Positions 34,696 to 45,085 are shown, numbered from the stretch's first letter. The stretch is 64,000 bases of DNA from Planctomycetota bacterium (GCA_019912315.1 JAIOJA010000016.1:174880-238879); one strand, 5' to 3'. Notes: generated by a model from the letters alone, not told the origin. Program-made: numbers and translations.

Positions 34696-37600
34696 TTACG
34701 TTGATGACTTCGCAGCGGTGCGGTGCTTGAGTTCAAGCCAGAATGACATTGCCGTGGGCACCACAAACAGTGTCAGGATGTCCATGACCATGCCGCCGAT
34801 CACCGGCAGCGCCATCGGCTGAAGCACGTCGCTGCCTCGTCCTGTTGACCACAGCACAGGCACAAGCGCGATAATCGTTGTCGCGGTGCTCATGAGCGTC
34901 GGACGAATTCGCCGTGCGCCGGCGTCGGCGACGACAGCCCGGATTTCGGCGCGGGTCTTCGGCTTTCGTTTCTCGTAGATCTGCTGGATGTATGTGCCGA
35001 TCACCACGCCGTCGTCCACGATGATTCCGAGCAACGCAATGAAGCCGACCACCACGGCGACAGTCATGTAAATCGGCGGGCCTTGCTCCGTGCCATTGAA
35101 CAGGCTCTGCAACCAGGGCCAGTACCGGACCATCAGAATGCCGCCCGCAACGCCCAACGGCACGCCGGAAAACACAAACAGAGTGGTCGAGACACGCTTG
35201 AAGTGCAGGAACACCAGCAGGAAGATCATCCCCAAGGCAATCGGGATGATGTAGCTAAGGCGCTCGTTCGCCTTCTGCGCCTCTTTGTACTGGCCGACCC
35301 AGCGATAGCTGTAGCCTTCGGGCCAATCGACTTCCTTGTTCTCAATGGCCTGCTTTACCCGCGCGTCAACTTTTTCGATCAGGGTGGTTTCGTCAACATC
35401 GACGGGATTGAACATCACGTAGCCGACCAGTTGGCCGTTGATCCCTCGAATCGCGGCCGGGCCGACGATGTGCCGAATCTCGGCGACTTCCGTAATCGGA
35501 ATCTGCGCGCCCGACGGAGTTTTGATCAGGACGTCGCCGAGTTCTTCAAGGTTGTCGCGGAGGTCGCGCTCATAGCGCACTCTCACGGGGTAGCGTTCAC
35601 GGCCTTCCACCGTTGTGGTAAGCCGCTTGCCGCCCAGGGCAACTTCAATGATGTTGTTTACCTGCGCAACGCTTACGCCGTAGTGAGCCAGACGATCACG
35701 CTTAAGGTGGAATTCAACGTATGGCTTGCCGCCTGTGCGCAGTGCGGTGACATCGGACGTGCCCTGCACTTCCTTCACGATAGGCTCAAGTTTCAACGCA
35801 AGCTCGGCGAGTGTGTTTGCGTTGTCGCCCACCAACTCCAGCCCGATCCGCGCCCGTATGCCACTGCTGAGCATGATGATGCGTGTTTCGATAGGCTGCA
35901 GCCAACTCGGCGCGACGCCCGGCTGGAGGGTCACCTGGCGCAGGTCGGCGATCAGCGCCTTTTGGTCGAGGTCGCGGCTCACGTTGTCAATCAGCGCTTC
36001 ACCAAGTGAGAGTGCTACGGGGTCCTCCTGCCGGAGCTTTCGAATCTCGTCGAGGTCTCGCGCCTCCGCAACCTGCGAGGCCAGTTCTTCCAGCGTCAGG
36101 TCACCTTGCACGGCATCTCGGATCGACTTCTTCGTCGAGCCTTCGCGCATTTCGCGCATCAGGTCGTCGACACTCCAACTGGTCCGCAAGAGAGCTGCCA
36201 GCCGATCAGGCGGAATCGCCTTTCGCCATTCGTCCTTCGGCTTCAAGTTGACGATAGTTTCGATCATGCCTATCGGGGCAGGATCAAGACTGGTTTCTGC
36301 TCGCCCAAGTTTGCCGACAACCTGTGTCACCTCAGGCACCTTTGAAATCTGTTCGTTCTGCCATTGCATGGCATCCAGAGTTTCGCTGAGCCCCGCCTGG
36401 CTGAGCAACGACGGCATGAACAACAGGCTTCCTTCATCCAGTGGCGGCATGAACTCGCTGCCGAAGCCGGGGTAATGCTCATCGAGTGCTACCAGGGGGC
36501 GTACCGTTTCCGGCTCGCCGTCGGCCGCGTAGATCGGCGAAAGCACATTCCGAGCACCGAGTGCCGCGACGGCGCCCCAAAGCAGGAAAAAGATATAGAC
36601 GCCCGCCAGCGTCCACTTATTGCGCAGGAAGAACCCCAGAATGGGGCGATAGGTGCCGACGATGGCCCGTGCCACCGGGTTTTCGTCTATGGGTGTGAGC
36701 TTTTCGTTCCACATCCGCAGCACGATCAAGGCGCCTGCGACGAACATGCCGCCAGCCACGAACCAGATGCGCAGGCCGGTTCGCTCCTCGAACCACGCGT
36801 CGAAGCGCAACGCAACCCAGCACATCAATGAAGCCACGGCCAGAGCGCTGACCCAGCGGAACACGTGCCGGAACAGGCGTGCACGGTCGCTGTTCGGTTG
36901 CTGTCGCCCGCCGAGAAACAGGTAGCACAAGACTGGAATCAAAGTGATCGCGAGGATGGCCGCCGCCAGCAGCGTGAACGTCTTCGTCCAGGCGAGCGGT
37001 GAAAAGAGTTTGTAGCTTTGCCCGGTCAGGAAAAAGATCGGGATGAAGCTGATGACCGTGGTGAGCACGGCCGTGAACACCGCGCCGCCGACTTCGCGGG
37101 ATGCTTCATACACGACCTTGAACCGGTTGGACTTTCCGCCGTCATCCTGCAACGCCCGGTAGATCGTCTCGGTCATGATGATGCCCATGTCCACAACCGT
37201 ACCGATGGCAATGATGATGCCGCCGAGACTCATGATGTTGCTGCCCACGCCAAAGGCTTCCATTCCGATGAAGGCGAGCAGCACGGAAAGCGGAATCGTG
37301 GCGCTGATGATCAGCCCGCTGCGCAGGTGAAGCATGAACAGGAGCACCACCAGCATCGTGACCAGGATTTCGGCGATCGTGGTGTCGGCCAGCGTCTCGA
37401 GTGTCTCGTCGATCAGTACCGTGCGGTCGTAGAAGACCTTGATCTCAACACCATCCGGCAGCGCGGGTTCAAGCTTGCGGATTTCCTCTTTGACGTTCTC
37501 AATCACGTGCTGCGGGTTCGCGCCGTAGCGCATCGTGACGACACCGCCAACGCGCTCACCGTGTGCATCGGCGAGCGCGCCGCGCCGGAACTCCGGTCCC

Positions 37601-38388
37601 ATTTGAACAGTCGCCACATCCCCGAGCAGCACGGGAATGTGGCCTTCGTTCTTCACGACGATCTGTTCAAGGTCGTGGATCGACTTCACGAACCCCACAC
37701 CTCGAATGAGATACTCCAGCCCGCCTTGCTCCACTGTCTTTGCGCCCACATCGAGATTGCTCGACCTCACGGCCATCACGATGTGTTCGAGGCTCAGCTT
37801 GTGCGCCCGCAGCGCATCCGGATTGACGTCGACCTGGTATTCGCGAACGTAACCGCCCACACTGGCGACCTCGGCTACGCCATCAGCGTTCTGTAACGCG
37901 TAGCGGACAGTGTAATCCTGTACCGTGCGCAACTCGGCGAGGTTGTAGGGACCTTCGACGGTGTACCAGAACACCTGGCCCAGAGACGTTGCGTCGGGAC
38001 CAAGCGCGGGTTTCACCCCTTCAGGCAAGTTCCCGGAGGCGACCGCCAGTCTCTCCAGAACCCGCGAACGAGCCCAATAGACATCCACGCCATCCTGGAA
38101 CACGACATAAATGCGAGAGAAGCCGAAGCCGCTGATGGTGCGCACATCGACGACGTCGGGAATACCCTGCATCTGCTGAGCAAGCGGGTAGGTGACCTGA
38201 TCCTCGACATCCTGCGGACTGCGCCCCATCCATTCTGTCGAGACGATCACCTGATTCTCACTGATGTCCGGAATCGCGTCCTTCGGGTTGTCCTGAAGGC
38301 TCTGGAATCCGAACACCGCGAGGATCGCAGCAGCGATCAGTACCAACAGCGGCGTCTGCAAGCAGAGTTTAAGGATGCGGTCGATCAA
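34696..38388 (-). CDS. cusA: CusA/CzcA-type heavy-metal RND efflux pump
   Basis: This 1230-residue protein has the RND fold with an N-terminal membrane helix, porter domains ([38 protein letters not shown]), the HME-family helix 4 relay acids ([13 protein letters not shown], Asp400 and Glu407) and a second half ending [15 protein letters not shown]. It is 180-190 residues longer than usual CusA/CzcA. One insert adds two predicted membrane helices at about 505-560 ([35 protein letters not shown]). The other is a charged periplasmic insert of roughly 65 residues at about 735-800. The start is TTG at 38388 with GGAG upstream, overlapping the P-type ATPase stop (TTGA). Substrate is probably Cu/Ag from context. 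Confidence 0.92.
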   Translation of the reverse strand: MIDRILKLCLQTPLLVLIAAAILAVFGFQSLQDNPKDAIPDISENQVIVSTEWMGRSPQDVEDQVTYPLAQQMQGIPDVVDVRTISGFGFSRIYVVFQDGVDVYWARSRVLERLAVASGNLPEGVKPALGPDATSLGQVFWYTVEGPYNLAELRTVQDYTVRYALQNADGVAEVASVGGYVREYQVDVNPDALRAHKLSLEHIVMAVRSSNLDVGAKTVEQGGLEYLIRGVGFVKSIHDLEQIVVKNEGHIPVLLGDVATVQMGPEFRRGALADAHGERVGGVVTMRYGANPQHVIENVKEEIRKLEPALPDGVEIKVFYDRTVLIDETLETLADTTIAEILVTMLVVLLFMLHLRSGLIISATIPLSVLLAFIGMEAFGVGSNIMSLGGIIIAIGTVVDMGIIMTETIYRALQDDGGKSNRFKVVYEASREVGGAVFTAVLTTVISFIPIFFLTGQSYKLFSPLAWTKTFTLLAAAILAITLIPVLCYLFLGGRQQPNSDRARLFRHVFRWVSALAVASLMCWVALRFDAWFEERTGLRIWFVAGGMFVAGALIVLRMWNEKLTPIDENPVARAIVGTYRPILGFFLRNKWTLAGVYIFFLLWGAVAALGARNVLSPIYAADGEPETVRPLVALDEHYPGFGSEFMPPLDEGSLLFMPSLLSQAGLSETLDAMQWQNEQISKVPEVTQVVGKLGRAETSLDPAPIGMIETIVNLKPKDEWRKAIPPDRLAALLRTSWSVDDLMREMREGSTKKSIRDAVQGDLTLEELASQVAEARDLDEIRKLRQEDPVALSLGEALIDNVSRDLDQKALIADLRQVTLQPGVAPSWLQPIETRIIMLSSGIRARIGLELVGDNANTLAELALKLEPIVKEVQGTSDVTALRTGGKPYVEFHLKRDRLAHYGVSVAQVNNIIEVALGGKRLTTTVEGRERYPVRVRYERDLRDNLEELGDVLIKTPSGAQIPITEVAEIRHIVGPAAIRGINGQLVGYVMFNPVDVDETTLIEKVDARVKQAIENKEVDWPEGYSYRWVGQYKEAQKANERLSYIIPIALGMIFLLVFLHFKRVSTTLFVFSGVPLGVAGGILMVRYWPWLQSLFNGTEQGPPIYMTVAVVVGFIALLGIIVDDGVVIGTYIQQIYEKRKPKTRAEIRAVVADAGARRIRPTLMSTATTIIALVPVLWSTGRGSDVLQPMALPVIGGMVMDILTLFVVPTAMSFWLELKHRTAAKSST

Positions 38389-40763
38389 CGTGTTACTCCT
38401 TGATCCAGCGACGCGTCGTCAAGTTTCGTACGCCGCAGCCGGAGCGCGTTGGAGATTACGGACACGGAACTCAGGCTCATTGCGCCAGCGGCGATCATCG
38501 GCGAGAGCAACACTCCGAACACCGGGTAAAGCAAGCCAGCAGCAATGGGCACGCCCAGTGCGTTGTAAACGAACGCGAAGAACAGGTTCTGCTTGATGTT
38601 GCCTAGTGTCGCGTTGCTGAGCTGTCTGGCGCGGACAATGCCGCGCAAGTCGCCCTTTACCAGCGTGACGTGAGCGCTTTCCATCGCCACATCTGTGCCG
38701 GTGCCCATGGCGACGCCAACGTCCGCCTGCGCCAGGGCCGGTGCGTCGTTGACGCCATCACCGGCCATCGCAACAACCTTACCTTCGCTTTGAAGACTCC
38801 TGACCTTGTCAGCCTTCTGGTCGGGAAGCACACCGGCAATCACGTCATCGATGCCGAGACTGTCTGCCACCGCCTTGGCCGTATGTTCGTTGTCGCCGGT
38901 CAGCACGACTATGTGCAGCCCGGCCTCGCGCAGTTCCTTGATGGCGTGGGGTGTTGACTCTTTGATTGGGTCCGCAACACCAATCAGCCCCGCTGACTTG
39001 CCATCGACGGCAACGAGCATCACCGTCTGCCCCTTTGAGCGGAACTCGTCCGCCCGCTGTTTCAAGCCGGCGACTTCCGCGCCAACCTGCTGCATCAATG
39101 CGTCATTGCCCAACGCGACCACGCGACCATCCACCACGCCTGTTACACCCTTGCCCGTGTGGGACTCAAATTTCTCCACTTTGCCTGCCTTGACCTGGCG
39201 CTCCTCGGCGCCCTTGACTATGGCTGCGGCGAGAGGGTGTTCGCTTGCGTTCTCCAATGACGCCACCAGAGCGAGGAACTCTTTCTCCTCGAAACCCTCT
39301 GGCTCAATGGTGACCAGCTTCGGTTTCCCCTCAGTGAGTGTGCCAGTCTTATCAACGATCAGAGTGTCGACTTGCCGCATTCGCTCAATGGCTTCAGCGT
39401 TTCGGAACAGGACACCGAGAGTCGCGCCTCGACCGGTCGCAACCATGATCGAGATCGGTGTTGCGAGCCCCAGGGCACAGGGGCACGCGATAATCAGCAC
39501 GGCCACCGCGTTCACGAGCGCGTAGGCCAGGGCCGGGGCCGGCCCGACGAGAGCCCAAACAACGAATGTAACGATAGCCACCAGCAGCACCGCCGGCACA
39601 AACCAGCCGGAAACCGTGTCCGCGAGTTTCTGGATGGGCGCGCGGCTGCGCTGAGCCTTGGCAACCATGTCCACGATGCGTGAAAGGAGTGTGTCACTGC
39701 CGACCTTCGTCGCCTCGATTATGAGCGCGCCGGTTCCGTTTATCGTGGATCCGACCACCTGGTCGCCGGTTTGTTTCTCTACCGGGATCGGCTCACCGGT
39801 CACCATTGACTCGTCAACGCTGCTCTTGCCTTCAAGCACCTCGCCGTCCACGGGAACCTTCTCGCCAGGCCTTACGCGCAGCTTGTCGCCGACATGGATG
39901 CTCTCAAGGGGCACGTCCTCTTCACTTCCATCTTCCTTGACGCGTCGAGCGGATTTGGCGGCAAGCCCCAGCAGCGCCCGAATGGCAGCGCCGGTGCGAC
40001 TGCGCGCACGCAACTCAAGCACCTGGCCGAGCAACACCAGTGTCGTAATGACGGCCGCCGCCTCGTAGTAAACTCCGACCTGACCACCATGCCCCCGGAA
40101 CGACTGCGGGAAGATGCCGGGAAGAACCGTCGCCACGATGCTGAAGGCGAACGCCACGAATACGCCCAGGCCGATCAGCGTGAACATGTTCAAGTTGAAG
40201 CCCCGAAGCGATTTTACGCCGCGCACATAGAACGGCCATGCGCCCCAGGTACAAACGGGCAGCGCCAGCCCGAACTCCAGCCAGATGCGGACTTCGGCGG
40301 TAAACAGGTTCGAGACCGGCTTCCCAGGCAGCATGTCCAGCATAACGATCGCGAGCAAGGGTCCGGCAAGCACCAGGCTGACCCAGAAGCGGCGGGCCAT
40401 GCTGTTCAGTTCAGGGTTCTCGTCTTCGTCTTCCGAACCCGGCTGCATCGGCTCAAGCGCCATGCCGCAGATCGGGCAGTCACCCGGGGCGGCCTGGACG
40501 ATCTGCGGGTGCATCGGGCAGGTCCACTTGATGGCCTTGAGCTGCGTTTTCCCGGCGTGCGGATTTCGAGCCTCGAGTGCCATGCCGCACTTCGGGCAAT
40601 CACCGGGGCCGTCACGCGAGACGTCCGGGTGCATGGGGCAGGTGTAATCGTTCGCGGGACCGAGCGGGTTAAGCGTGTGGTCGTGCTCGCCGTGAGCGCA
40701 ATGCACCTGCACGTCTTGATTGGCTCGCGAAACGGAGCGGGTGTGGTGGTCATAATCATTCAT
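38385..40763 (-). CDS. Copper-translocating P-type ATPase with two N-terminal CPMHP metal-binding motifs
   Basis: This 792-residue P1B ATPase has CPC in the transport helix ([13 protein letters not shown]), the phosphorylation site DKTGT, HP in [12 protein letters not shown] (MVTGEPIPV) and [10 protein letters not shown]. The N-terminus is His-rich and holds two YHS/heavy-metal-binding motifs, Cys42 to Cys59 (TCPMHP...CPKCGM) and Cys82 to Cys99 (TCPMHP...CPICGM). All these cysteines are encoded normally, unlike the equivalent motif of the adaptor gene upstream. The ATG at 40763 is preceded by AAGGAG. It exports Cu(I)/Ag(I) from cytosol to periplasm, from where CusBA/TolC can remove it. Confidence 0.93.
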   Translation of the reverse strand: MNDYDHHTRSVSRANQDVQVHCAHGEHDHTLNPLGPANDYTCPMHPDVSRDGPGDCPKCGMALEARNPHAGKTQLKAIKWTCPMHPQIVQAAPGDCPICGMALEPMQPGSEDEDENPELNSMARRFWVSLVLAGPLLAIVMLDMLPGKPVSNLFTAEVRIWLEFGLALPVCTWGAWPFYVRGVKSLRGFNLNMFTLIGLGVFVAFAFSIVATVLPGIFPQSFRGHGGQVGVYYEAAAVITTLVLLGQVLELRARSRTGAAIRALLGLAAKSARRVKEDGSEEDVPLESIHVGDKLRVRPGEKVPVDGEVLEGKSSVDESMVTGEPIPVEKQTGDQVVGSTINGTGALIIEATKVGSDTLLSRIVDMVAKAQRSRAPIQKLADTVSGWFVPAVLLVAIVTFVVWALVGPAPALAYALVNAVAVLIIACPCALGLATPISIMVATGRGATLGVLFRNAEAIERMRQVDTLIVDKTGTLTEGKPKLVTIEPEGFEEKEFLALVASLENASEHPLAAAIVKGAEERQVKAGKVEKFESHTGKGVTGVVDGRVVALGNDALMQQVGAEVAGLKQRADEFRSKGQTVMLVAVDGKSAGLIGVADPIKESTPHAIKELREAGLHIVVLTGDNEHTAKAVADSLGIDDVIAGVLPDQKADKVRSLQSEGKVVAMAGDGVNDAPALAQADVGVAMGTGTDVAMESAHVTLVKGDLRGIVRARQLSNATLGNIKQNLFFAFVYNALGVPIAAGLLYPVFGVLLSPMIAAGAMSLSSVSVISNALRLRRTKLDDASLDQGVTR

Positions 40764-40859
40764 GACTCTCTCCTTTCGCACTCACCAACAACCGGCGTTC
40801 ACTCCGCGCTTCCCCGAGACTTGGCAAACAGACCGCCAGCCCGCGCTATCCACTAGTGG

Positions 40860-42488
40860 CTATCCCCCGTGTCCCGCGTGCGGATCAACAGCTTCTCCGG
40901 CTTCCGGGCGCAGCAGAGACGGCTTGCCTGTCAGCTCCATCTGGCTGTCGATCAGGAACTGGCCGTGGGTCACGATGCGCCAGCCAATCTCGCCGTCCGG
41001 CATTCGAATGCCGGTGGGCAGCCCTCCGATCAGGGGGTAATACTCGCGCAGCTTGTGGCGCGTACCGTCTTCCATGATGTGGTACTCGGCTGCCAGTGGC
41101 CCAAGCTCGATGGCAAAGCCCTGGTATTCAGGCTCGTGGAGCATTTCGTATTGAGGGTCTTCGTCCGCCGGATGCGCTGGGTGGTCCGTCTCTCTGACCC
41201 ACCACTCGACGTATATGATCTGGCGTTTGCCGGTAGACATCACGGCCTCTCGCGGAATCGCCCAAAGCTTGCGGGGTTTGCTGCCGTGATCGTGTTCGTG
41301 TTTGACCATCCGCATTCCGCAGACTTCACAGGTCGCTGTCGGGTTGCTGGAACGTTGAAGGGGGTGCATGGGGCACGCGTGGTCACCCTGGAGTTCCGGC
41401 TTGGCCAGCTCCGCATCTCGCCCCAACTCCGCGAAGATGGTGGCCTCGCCGTACATGCCCGGCTTCAGCAGGTTCTCTTGATTGGGCACCTCGACGCGGA
41501 CCCGAACCGTGCGGGTGGTCATTTCAAGCGACGGATCAATGAAGCCGACATCGCCTTGGAACGTTCGTCCGGGGTAAGCGTTTACCTTGACGTCAACTTT
41601 CTGGCCCAGCGCAATGAAGCCCAGGTCGCGTTCATGAACTTCAACGATCAGCCACAGACGCGACAGGTCCGTCACGCGAAACACGGGTTGCCCCTGTTTG
41701 ACGTACATACCCACGTGGGCGTACTTCTGCGTGACCACACCCGCGTCAGGTGAGGGGATAGTAAGCGTCAGGTTGGGCTTTTCGAGTGTCTCGATGTACG
41801 CCACTTGCTCTTCCGAAAGGCCGAGCAAACGCAGCTTCTCGCGTGAGTTCTCCAGCAGCCTTTCCGCCTCGCGTCGGCCGGTTTCAGACAGTCCTTCTCT
41901 TTCCGCCGCCGCACGGGCAACGATCAGTTCCTTCTGTGCCGCATAGAGGGCGGGGCTGTAGAGGTCGAACAGGTGCCAGCCCTTTTCCACCGGAATGCCC
42001 GTGAAGTCGGCGTACAGCTTTTCGATTCGCCCATCGACCCAGGCCGCCACTACCTTCTGCCGGGTCTCGTCCGGCTCGAAGTTTCCCAGCGTCGTGATTT
42101 CCTTTGCCAGCGGGCGCGTCTCGATCGCCTCGGTCGCAAGGCTCATGCTTCTGCGAGTTGCCTCGTCCAGCGGCATTCTTGCGCCGGTGTCCACGAAGCG
42201 TTCCATGTCCATGCCGCAAACTGGGCAGATCCCCGGCTTCTCCAGCCGGGTGCAGAACATCGGTCACGCATAGAACTCTTTGGGGTTCTTCGTGCCCTGC
42301 GCGACCCCATCGACCTGCGCGGGATTGAGCTCTTGCGGAACGAACAGCCAGTCCGCAGGCATCGCCAGTGCAAAGACAAGCCCAAGCAGAGCGCCCGCGC
42401 CGATTGAACCCCAGAGGATGATTCGCCTGCGGGAGTCCGGGGATGCCCCGGACTCCGCTTCCGGCTCTTCATGTTTCTCATCAGTCAT
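40860..42488 (-). CDS. cusB: CusB-like RND periplasmic adaptor, candidate selenoprotein (in-frame TGA at codon 75)
   Basis: Read through one TGA (42266-42264), this frame gives 542 residues. Residues 1-74 are a charged N-terminus plus a membrane anchor (ILWGSIGAGALLGLVFALAM) ending KNPKEFYA. After the TGA come PMFCTRLEKPGICPVCGMDM and the complete adaptor (KKEITTLG-type barrel, VVAAWVDGRIEKLYADFTG, helical hairpin, SRLWLIVEVHERDLG, SLEMTTRTVRVRVEVPNQ). A second normal motif (HACPMHP...CEVCGM) is inserted late. In this family the anchor is followed by a YxCPMxx...CPxCGM motif, and the TGA sits exactly at its first cysteine. Termination there would leave a 74-residue stub and an adaptor with no anchor or start signal. 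A SECIS-like hairpin follows. Alternatives are a Cys-to-TGA mutation or a sequencing error. Confidence 0.85.
42232..42266 (-). promoter_or_regulatory. Candidate bacterial SECIS element in cusB
   Basis: Directly after the TGA (42266-42264) lie 13 nt, then a perfect 7-bp stem CCCGGCT / AGCCGGG (42250-42244 and 42238-42232) with loop GGAGA (42243-42239). The loop starts 20 nt after the TGA and has G in its first two positions, matching what is known for bacterial SECIS elements bound by SelB. A short closing helix GAT/ATC (42261-42259 with 42230-42228) is possible below it. Confidence 0.72.
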
Positions 42489-42517
42489 GGTCTTGACCTG
42501 TCAAAGAGGTGGGTTGA

Positions 42518-43156
42518 CTAGTCTTCCTTCGGAATGAGCTTGCCGTCTTTCTCTTCCAACCCGTAGACCGCGTAGTGTTTTGACGGATCTGCAATAAAGT
42601 CGTCCGCACAGCCGTTCCAGCAGCAGAAGTAGATCTTGTAGCCGCGATGCAGGATGTAGACGCCGTCGTCGGCAAAGATGTCGCCGCCCATCATGGGGCA
42701 GGTATCGGGGATGACAGGTGGGTCCTTGAAGTCGGCCGGGTCTACCTTCTTCACTTCGCCGTCGGTCGTCTTCTCAAGTTCCAGCGGCGTCAGGTACTGG
42801 ATCGGACGGCGTTTGAACTTCTTGATCGACTTCTCGTCCGCGAAGTGAACTTTGAAACCGTGATAGACGACGTGTTCTTCGCTTTCACCGACTCCCTTGT
42901 CAGTGACAGGGTCCATCTTGTTCTTCAGGTCGGTCTCTACTTCGCCGTCCCACTCAGGCTTTGCTTCTTTATTGTCGCCCATGTCGTGCCCCTTGTGAGG
43001 GTCTTCGGCATCCTTCTTGGGCGGGTCCTTTTCTGTGCCCTTCTTCTCCTGCGGTTTGGCGTCGGCTACGGGCGCGTCACTGGCGCTGACGCGAACAACA
43101 GCCGTGAGACCGGCGACAAGTACAAACGAAGTAATGAATGCGAGTGCATACTTCAT
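42518..43156 (-). CDS. Secreted YHS-type metal-binding protein
   Basis: The protein has 212 residues. An N-terminal signal peptide (YALAFITSFVLVAGLTAVV, cleavage near VSASDA) is followed by a Lys/Glu/Asp-rich linker with HKGHDM, a YHS-like segment without cysteines (EHVVYHGFKVHFADEKSIKKF), and a C-terminal YHS-like segment with DTCPMMGG and YFCCWNGCADDFIADP. Such domains are common in copper and mercury resistance loci and are thought to bind metal in the periplasm. It lies between the TolC-like and CusB-like genes (9-bp and 29-bp gaps). The C-terminal cysteines are the likely ligands. Confidence 0.8.
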   Translation of the reverse strand: MKYALAFITSFVLVAGLTAVVRVSASDAPVADAKPQEKKGTEKDPPKKDAEDPHKGHDMGDNKEAKPEWDGEVETDLKNKMDPVTDKGVGESEEHVVYHGFKVHFADEKSIKKFKRRPIQYLTPLELEKTTDGEVKKVDPADFKDPPVIPDTCPMMGGDIFADDGVYILHRGYKIYFCCWNGCADDFIADPSKHYAVYGLEEKDGKLIPKED

Positions 43157-43165
43157 GGTTTCCCC

Positions 43166-44566
43166 TTATTGAATCGTTTCAAGATCTCTGGCAACGATGG
43201 ACTCAATTCGCGCTTCTGCCTTCAGCAGATCCACACGCGAATTGACTAACGAAAGCTCCGCGGCCAGCAGGGCACGTTCCGAATCAAGCACATCCGTAAG
43301 CGTCGCACTGTCGGCCGTGAAGTCACTCCGCACCAGCTCAAGCGTCTGGCGCGCTTTGGGTAAGACAGTTCCGTCGTAGAGTTCCACCAATCGTGCCGCG
43401 TCGCTCCACGCAAACAACTGCTGTTCAAGCCTGGCGTGGATGTCGAGACGGCGCTGGTCCACCATGAACTTCGCGGCCTGCCGTTCTGCCCTGGCCATAT
43501 CTCCACGCGAAAGGTTCACATGGAACTGCCATGGGATCGTGAGGCCGACGGTTACTGCAACCGCGTCTTCGCCGTACTCATTCGGCAGCATTGCCGACGG
43601 GATGTCCGGCTTGCCTACCATCTGGTACTCGACGCCGAAGAACATATCCGGCACCCACATCCAGCCAGCCTCGTTGACCTTTGCGTCAGCAATGCTCATT
43701 CGGGCAAACTCTTCCTGCACTGACGGGTGGTCAATTGCCAGAGCGACGAGTTTCGCTTCTTCCGGCAAGTTGGCCGGGAGAGTTTTGGACAACGCTGCGG
43801 CGTGCGCTTTCGAAGATACTCGCGTGCCAACTATGGCGGTGAGCGCAGCGGCAATGGCCGGACGCCTCTTCTCAAGTGACTCCGCGTCGCTCTCCAGGCG
43901 TTGCGCTTCAACTTGAACCCGAAGCAGGGCAGATTGTGGCGCGAGGCTCGCTGTAACGCGGGCTTCGATCACTTCCTCAATTGAACGAAGCGTCTGCGCC
44001 AGTTCTCGAAGGATCTCAAGGCGAGCGTCGAGTGATTGCAGCTCGATATAGGCGAGTACCAGTGATTCACGCAGCCCGAGGCGGGTGGCCTCAAAGTTCG
44101 CCTGCATTGCGGCAGCCTGGCCCGCAGCCTGTTCTTCTCGTGCCACGAGCTTTCCGGGGTTGGGTACCCCTTGTTGCAACATGAAGCGGCGCTCAATTGG
44201 TCCCAGGCGCGTTTCAATCGAGCGGATAAACTCGGTGTAGCTGAACGTGGCGTCAGGAAGTGCCGTCGAGAACGTGATACCGGCCACCGCACCGCGCCAC
44301 TTCTCGTAAGCCGCTGCCAGCCTGGGGCTGTGAACCTCCGCTTGGCGAACGAGTTGATCGAGATCAAGCGTGCCTGTCAGGCCGTTGTCTGGTGTGTCGG
44401 CTGCACTGCCCCCATCGGGAAGCTCTTTCAATGCCTCGGACAACGCCGCAAGGCGTGCCTCATCGTAACGCTCGAAGCTGTTGCGCTGATTTCGAGCCGC
44501 CGATGTGCAGGCGCTGAGTGTCAAGCTCGCAGCCAGCAGGAGGCCGGCAATCCGGTGTACACGCAT
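43166..44566 (-). CDS. TolC/CusC-family outer membrane efflux lipoprotein
   Basis: The protein has 466 residues. It begins MRVHRIAGLLLAASLTLSAC, a lipoprotein signal with lipobox LSAC. Two repeated helical domains follow (for example LDQLVRQAEVHSPRLAAAYEKWRGA and the late TDVLDSERALLAAELSLVNSRVDLLKAEARIE), the outer membrane efflux protein pattern. ATG 44566 is preferred over the upstream TTG at 44587 because it starts the lipoprotein leader. It would form the outer membrane channel for the CusA/CusB pair encoded downstream. Confidence 0.88.
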   Translation of the reverse strand: MRVHRIAGLLLAASLTLSACTSAARNQRNSFERYDEARLAALSEALKELPDGGSAADTPDNGLTGTLDLDQLVRQAEVHSPRLAAAYEKWRGAVAGITFSTALPDATFSYTEFIRSIETRLGPIERRFMLQQGVPNPGKLVAREEQAAGQAAAMQANFEATRLGLRESLVLAYIELQSLDARLEILRELAQTLRSIEEVIEARVTASLAPQSALLRVQVEAQRLESDAESLEKRRPAIAAALTAIVGTRVSSKAHAAALSKTLPANLPEEAKLVALAIDHPSVQEEFARMSIADAKVNEAGWMWVPDMFFGVEYQMVGKPDIPSAMLPNEYGEDAVAVTVGLTIPWQFHVNLSRGDMARAERQAAKFMVDQRRLDIHARLEQQLFAWSDAARLVELYDGTVLPKARQTLELVRSDFTADSATLTDVLDSERALLAAELSLVNSRVDLLKAEARIESIVARDLETIQ

Positions 44567-44632
44567 GAAATCGCTCTCTAGGGCCAAGTTTGCACCACGA
44601 CGGCCAGAGGGCCGCCATTCAGGAGAGCGGTG

Positions 44633-45085
44633 CTAGATGCGGATAAACTTGACGCGAACTACCTGGAGGGCAAGTGGCTCAGGCGGCGGGCGTGGATCCA
44701 TCGGCTGTGCAATGCAGGGCGCTTCGAACGCGCGCACTACCGCGATAAACGGGCATGCCGTCGGAACAGGTTGAGCCAAGGGAGTGGGAGGCGGAGCCAA
44801 CCCCAAACCTTGACCGAGCTCTGGACTGAGCGGCTTCTTGCACGGCTTATCGTGATTGTGTGGCGGGTCTTCCTTGTCGCGATCACGCTCATCCTGAGCC
44901 GGTTCCGAATCCCCTCACTTGGGGCACATTGGCTCCGGTGTTTCACAGGAATCCATCCCGTCGTCCTCGATGGCGACAAGGGAACCACACTTGCAGAACA
45001 ACGTGAACTCACCGCAGTTGCAAGGCCTGACGTAGGGTATCACCGTCATCAAGGCAATCGCGAGGATGTTCATGACGGTCATCAT
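44633..45085 (-). CDS. Small Cys-rich protein, candidate selenoprotein (in-frame TGA at codon 57)
   Basis: Read through the TGA at 44917-44915, the frame gives 150 residues ending at TAG 44635-44633. Residues 1-20 are hydrophobic (MNILAIALMTVIPYV). Then come CNCGEF, LFCKCG, DSC and MCPK followed by TGA, so the recoded residue completes a CPKC-like metal or redox motif as CPK-Sec. After it lie a charged stretch with HNHDKPCKKP, a proline-rich segment and two more cysteines. The gene opens the metal operon, 66 bp before the TolC-like lipoprotein, and a SECIS-like hairpin follows the TGA. I do not recognise the family. If TGA were a stop, the product would be a 56-residue peptide and the next 280 bp would be non-coding. 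ATGs at 45082 and 45073 are alternative starts. Confidence 0.7.
44887..44917 (-). promoter_or_regulatory. Candidate bacterial SECIS element in the small Cys-rich gene
   Basis: After the TGA (44917-44915) come 15 nt, then a perfect 5-bp stem GCTCA / TGAGC (44899-44895 and 44891-44887) with loop GGA (44894-44892). The loop starts 20 nt after the TGA, as in the cusB element, and also begins GG. A closing helix GATT/GATC (44911-44908 with 44884-44881) is possible below, again as in cusB. Confidence 0.66.

Noticed and set aside
34346..34730. Short frames of 60-90 codons on both strands as possible small genes
   Set aside because: They overlap each other on opposite strands, lack ribosome binding sites and recognisable features, and fall in repeat-like sequence.
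42264..42488. A separate 74-residue membrane peptide and an independent soluble adaptor starting at 42260
   Set aside because: The two frames are the same frame split by one TGA. The downstream part has no ribosome binding site or anchor, and the TGA coincides with a conserved motif cysteine followed by a SECIS-like hairpin, so one recoded gene is more likely.
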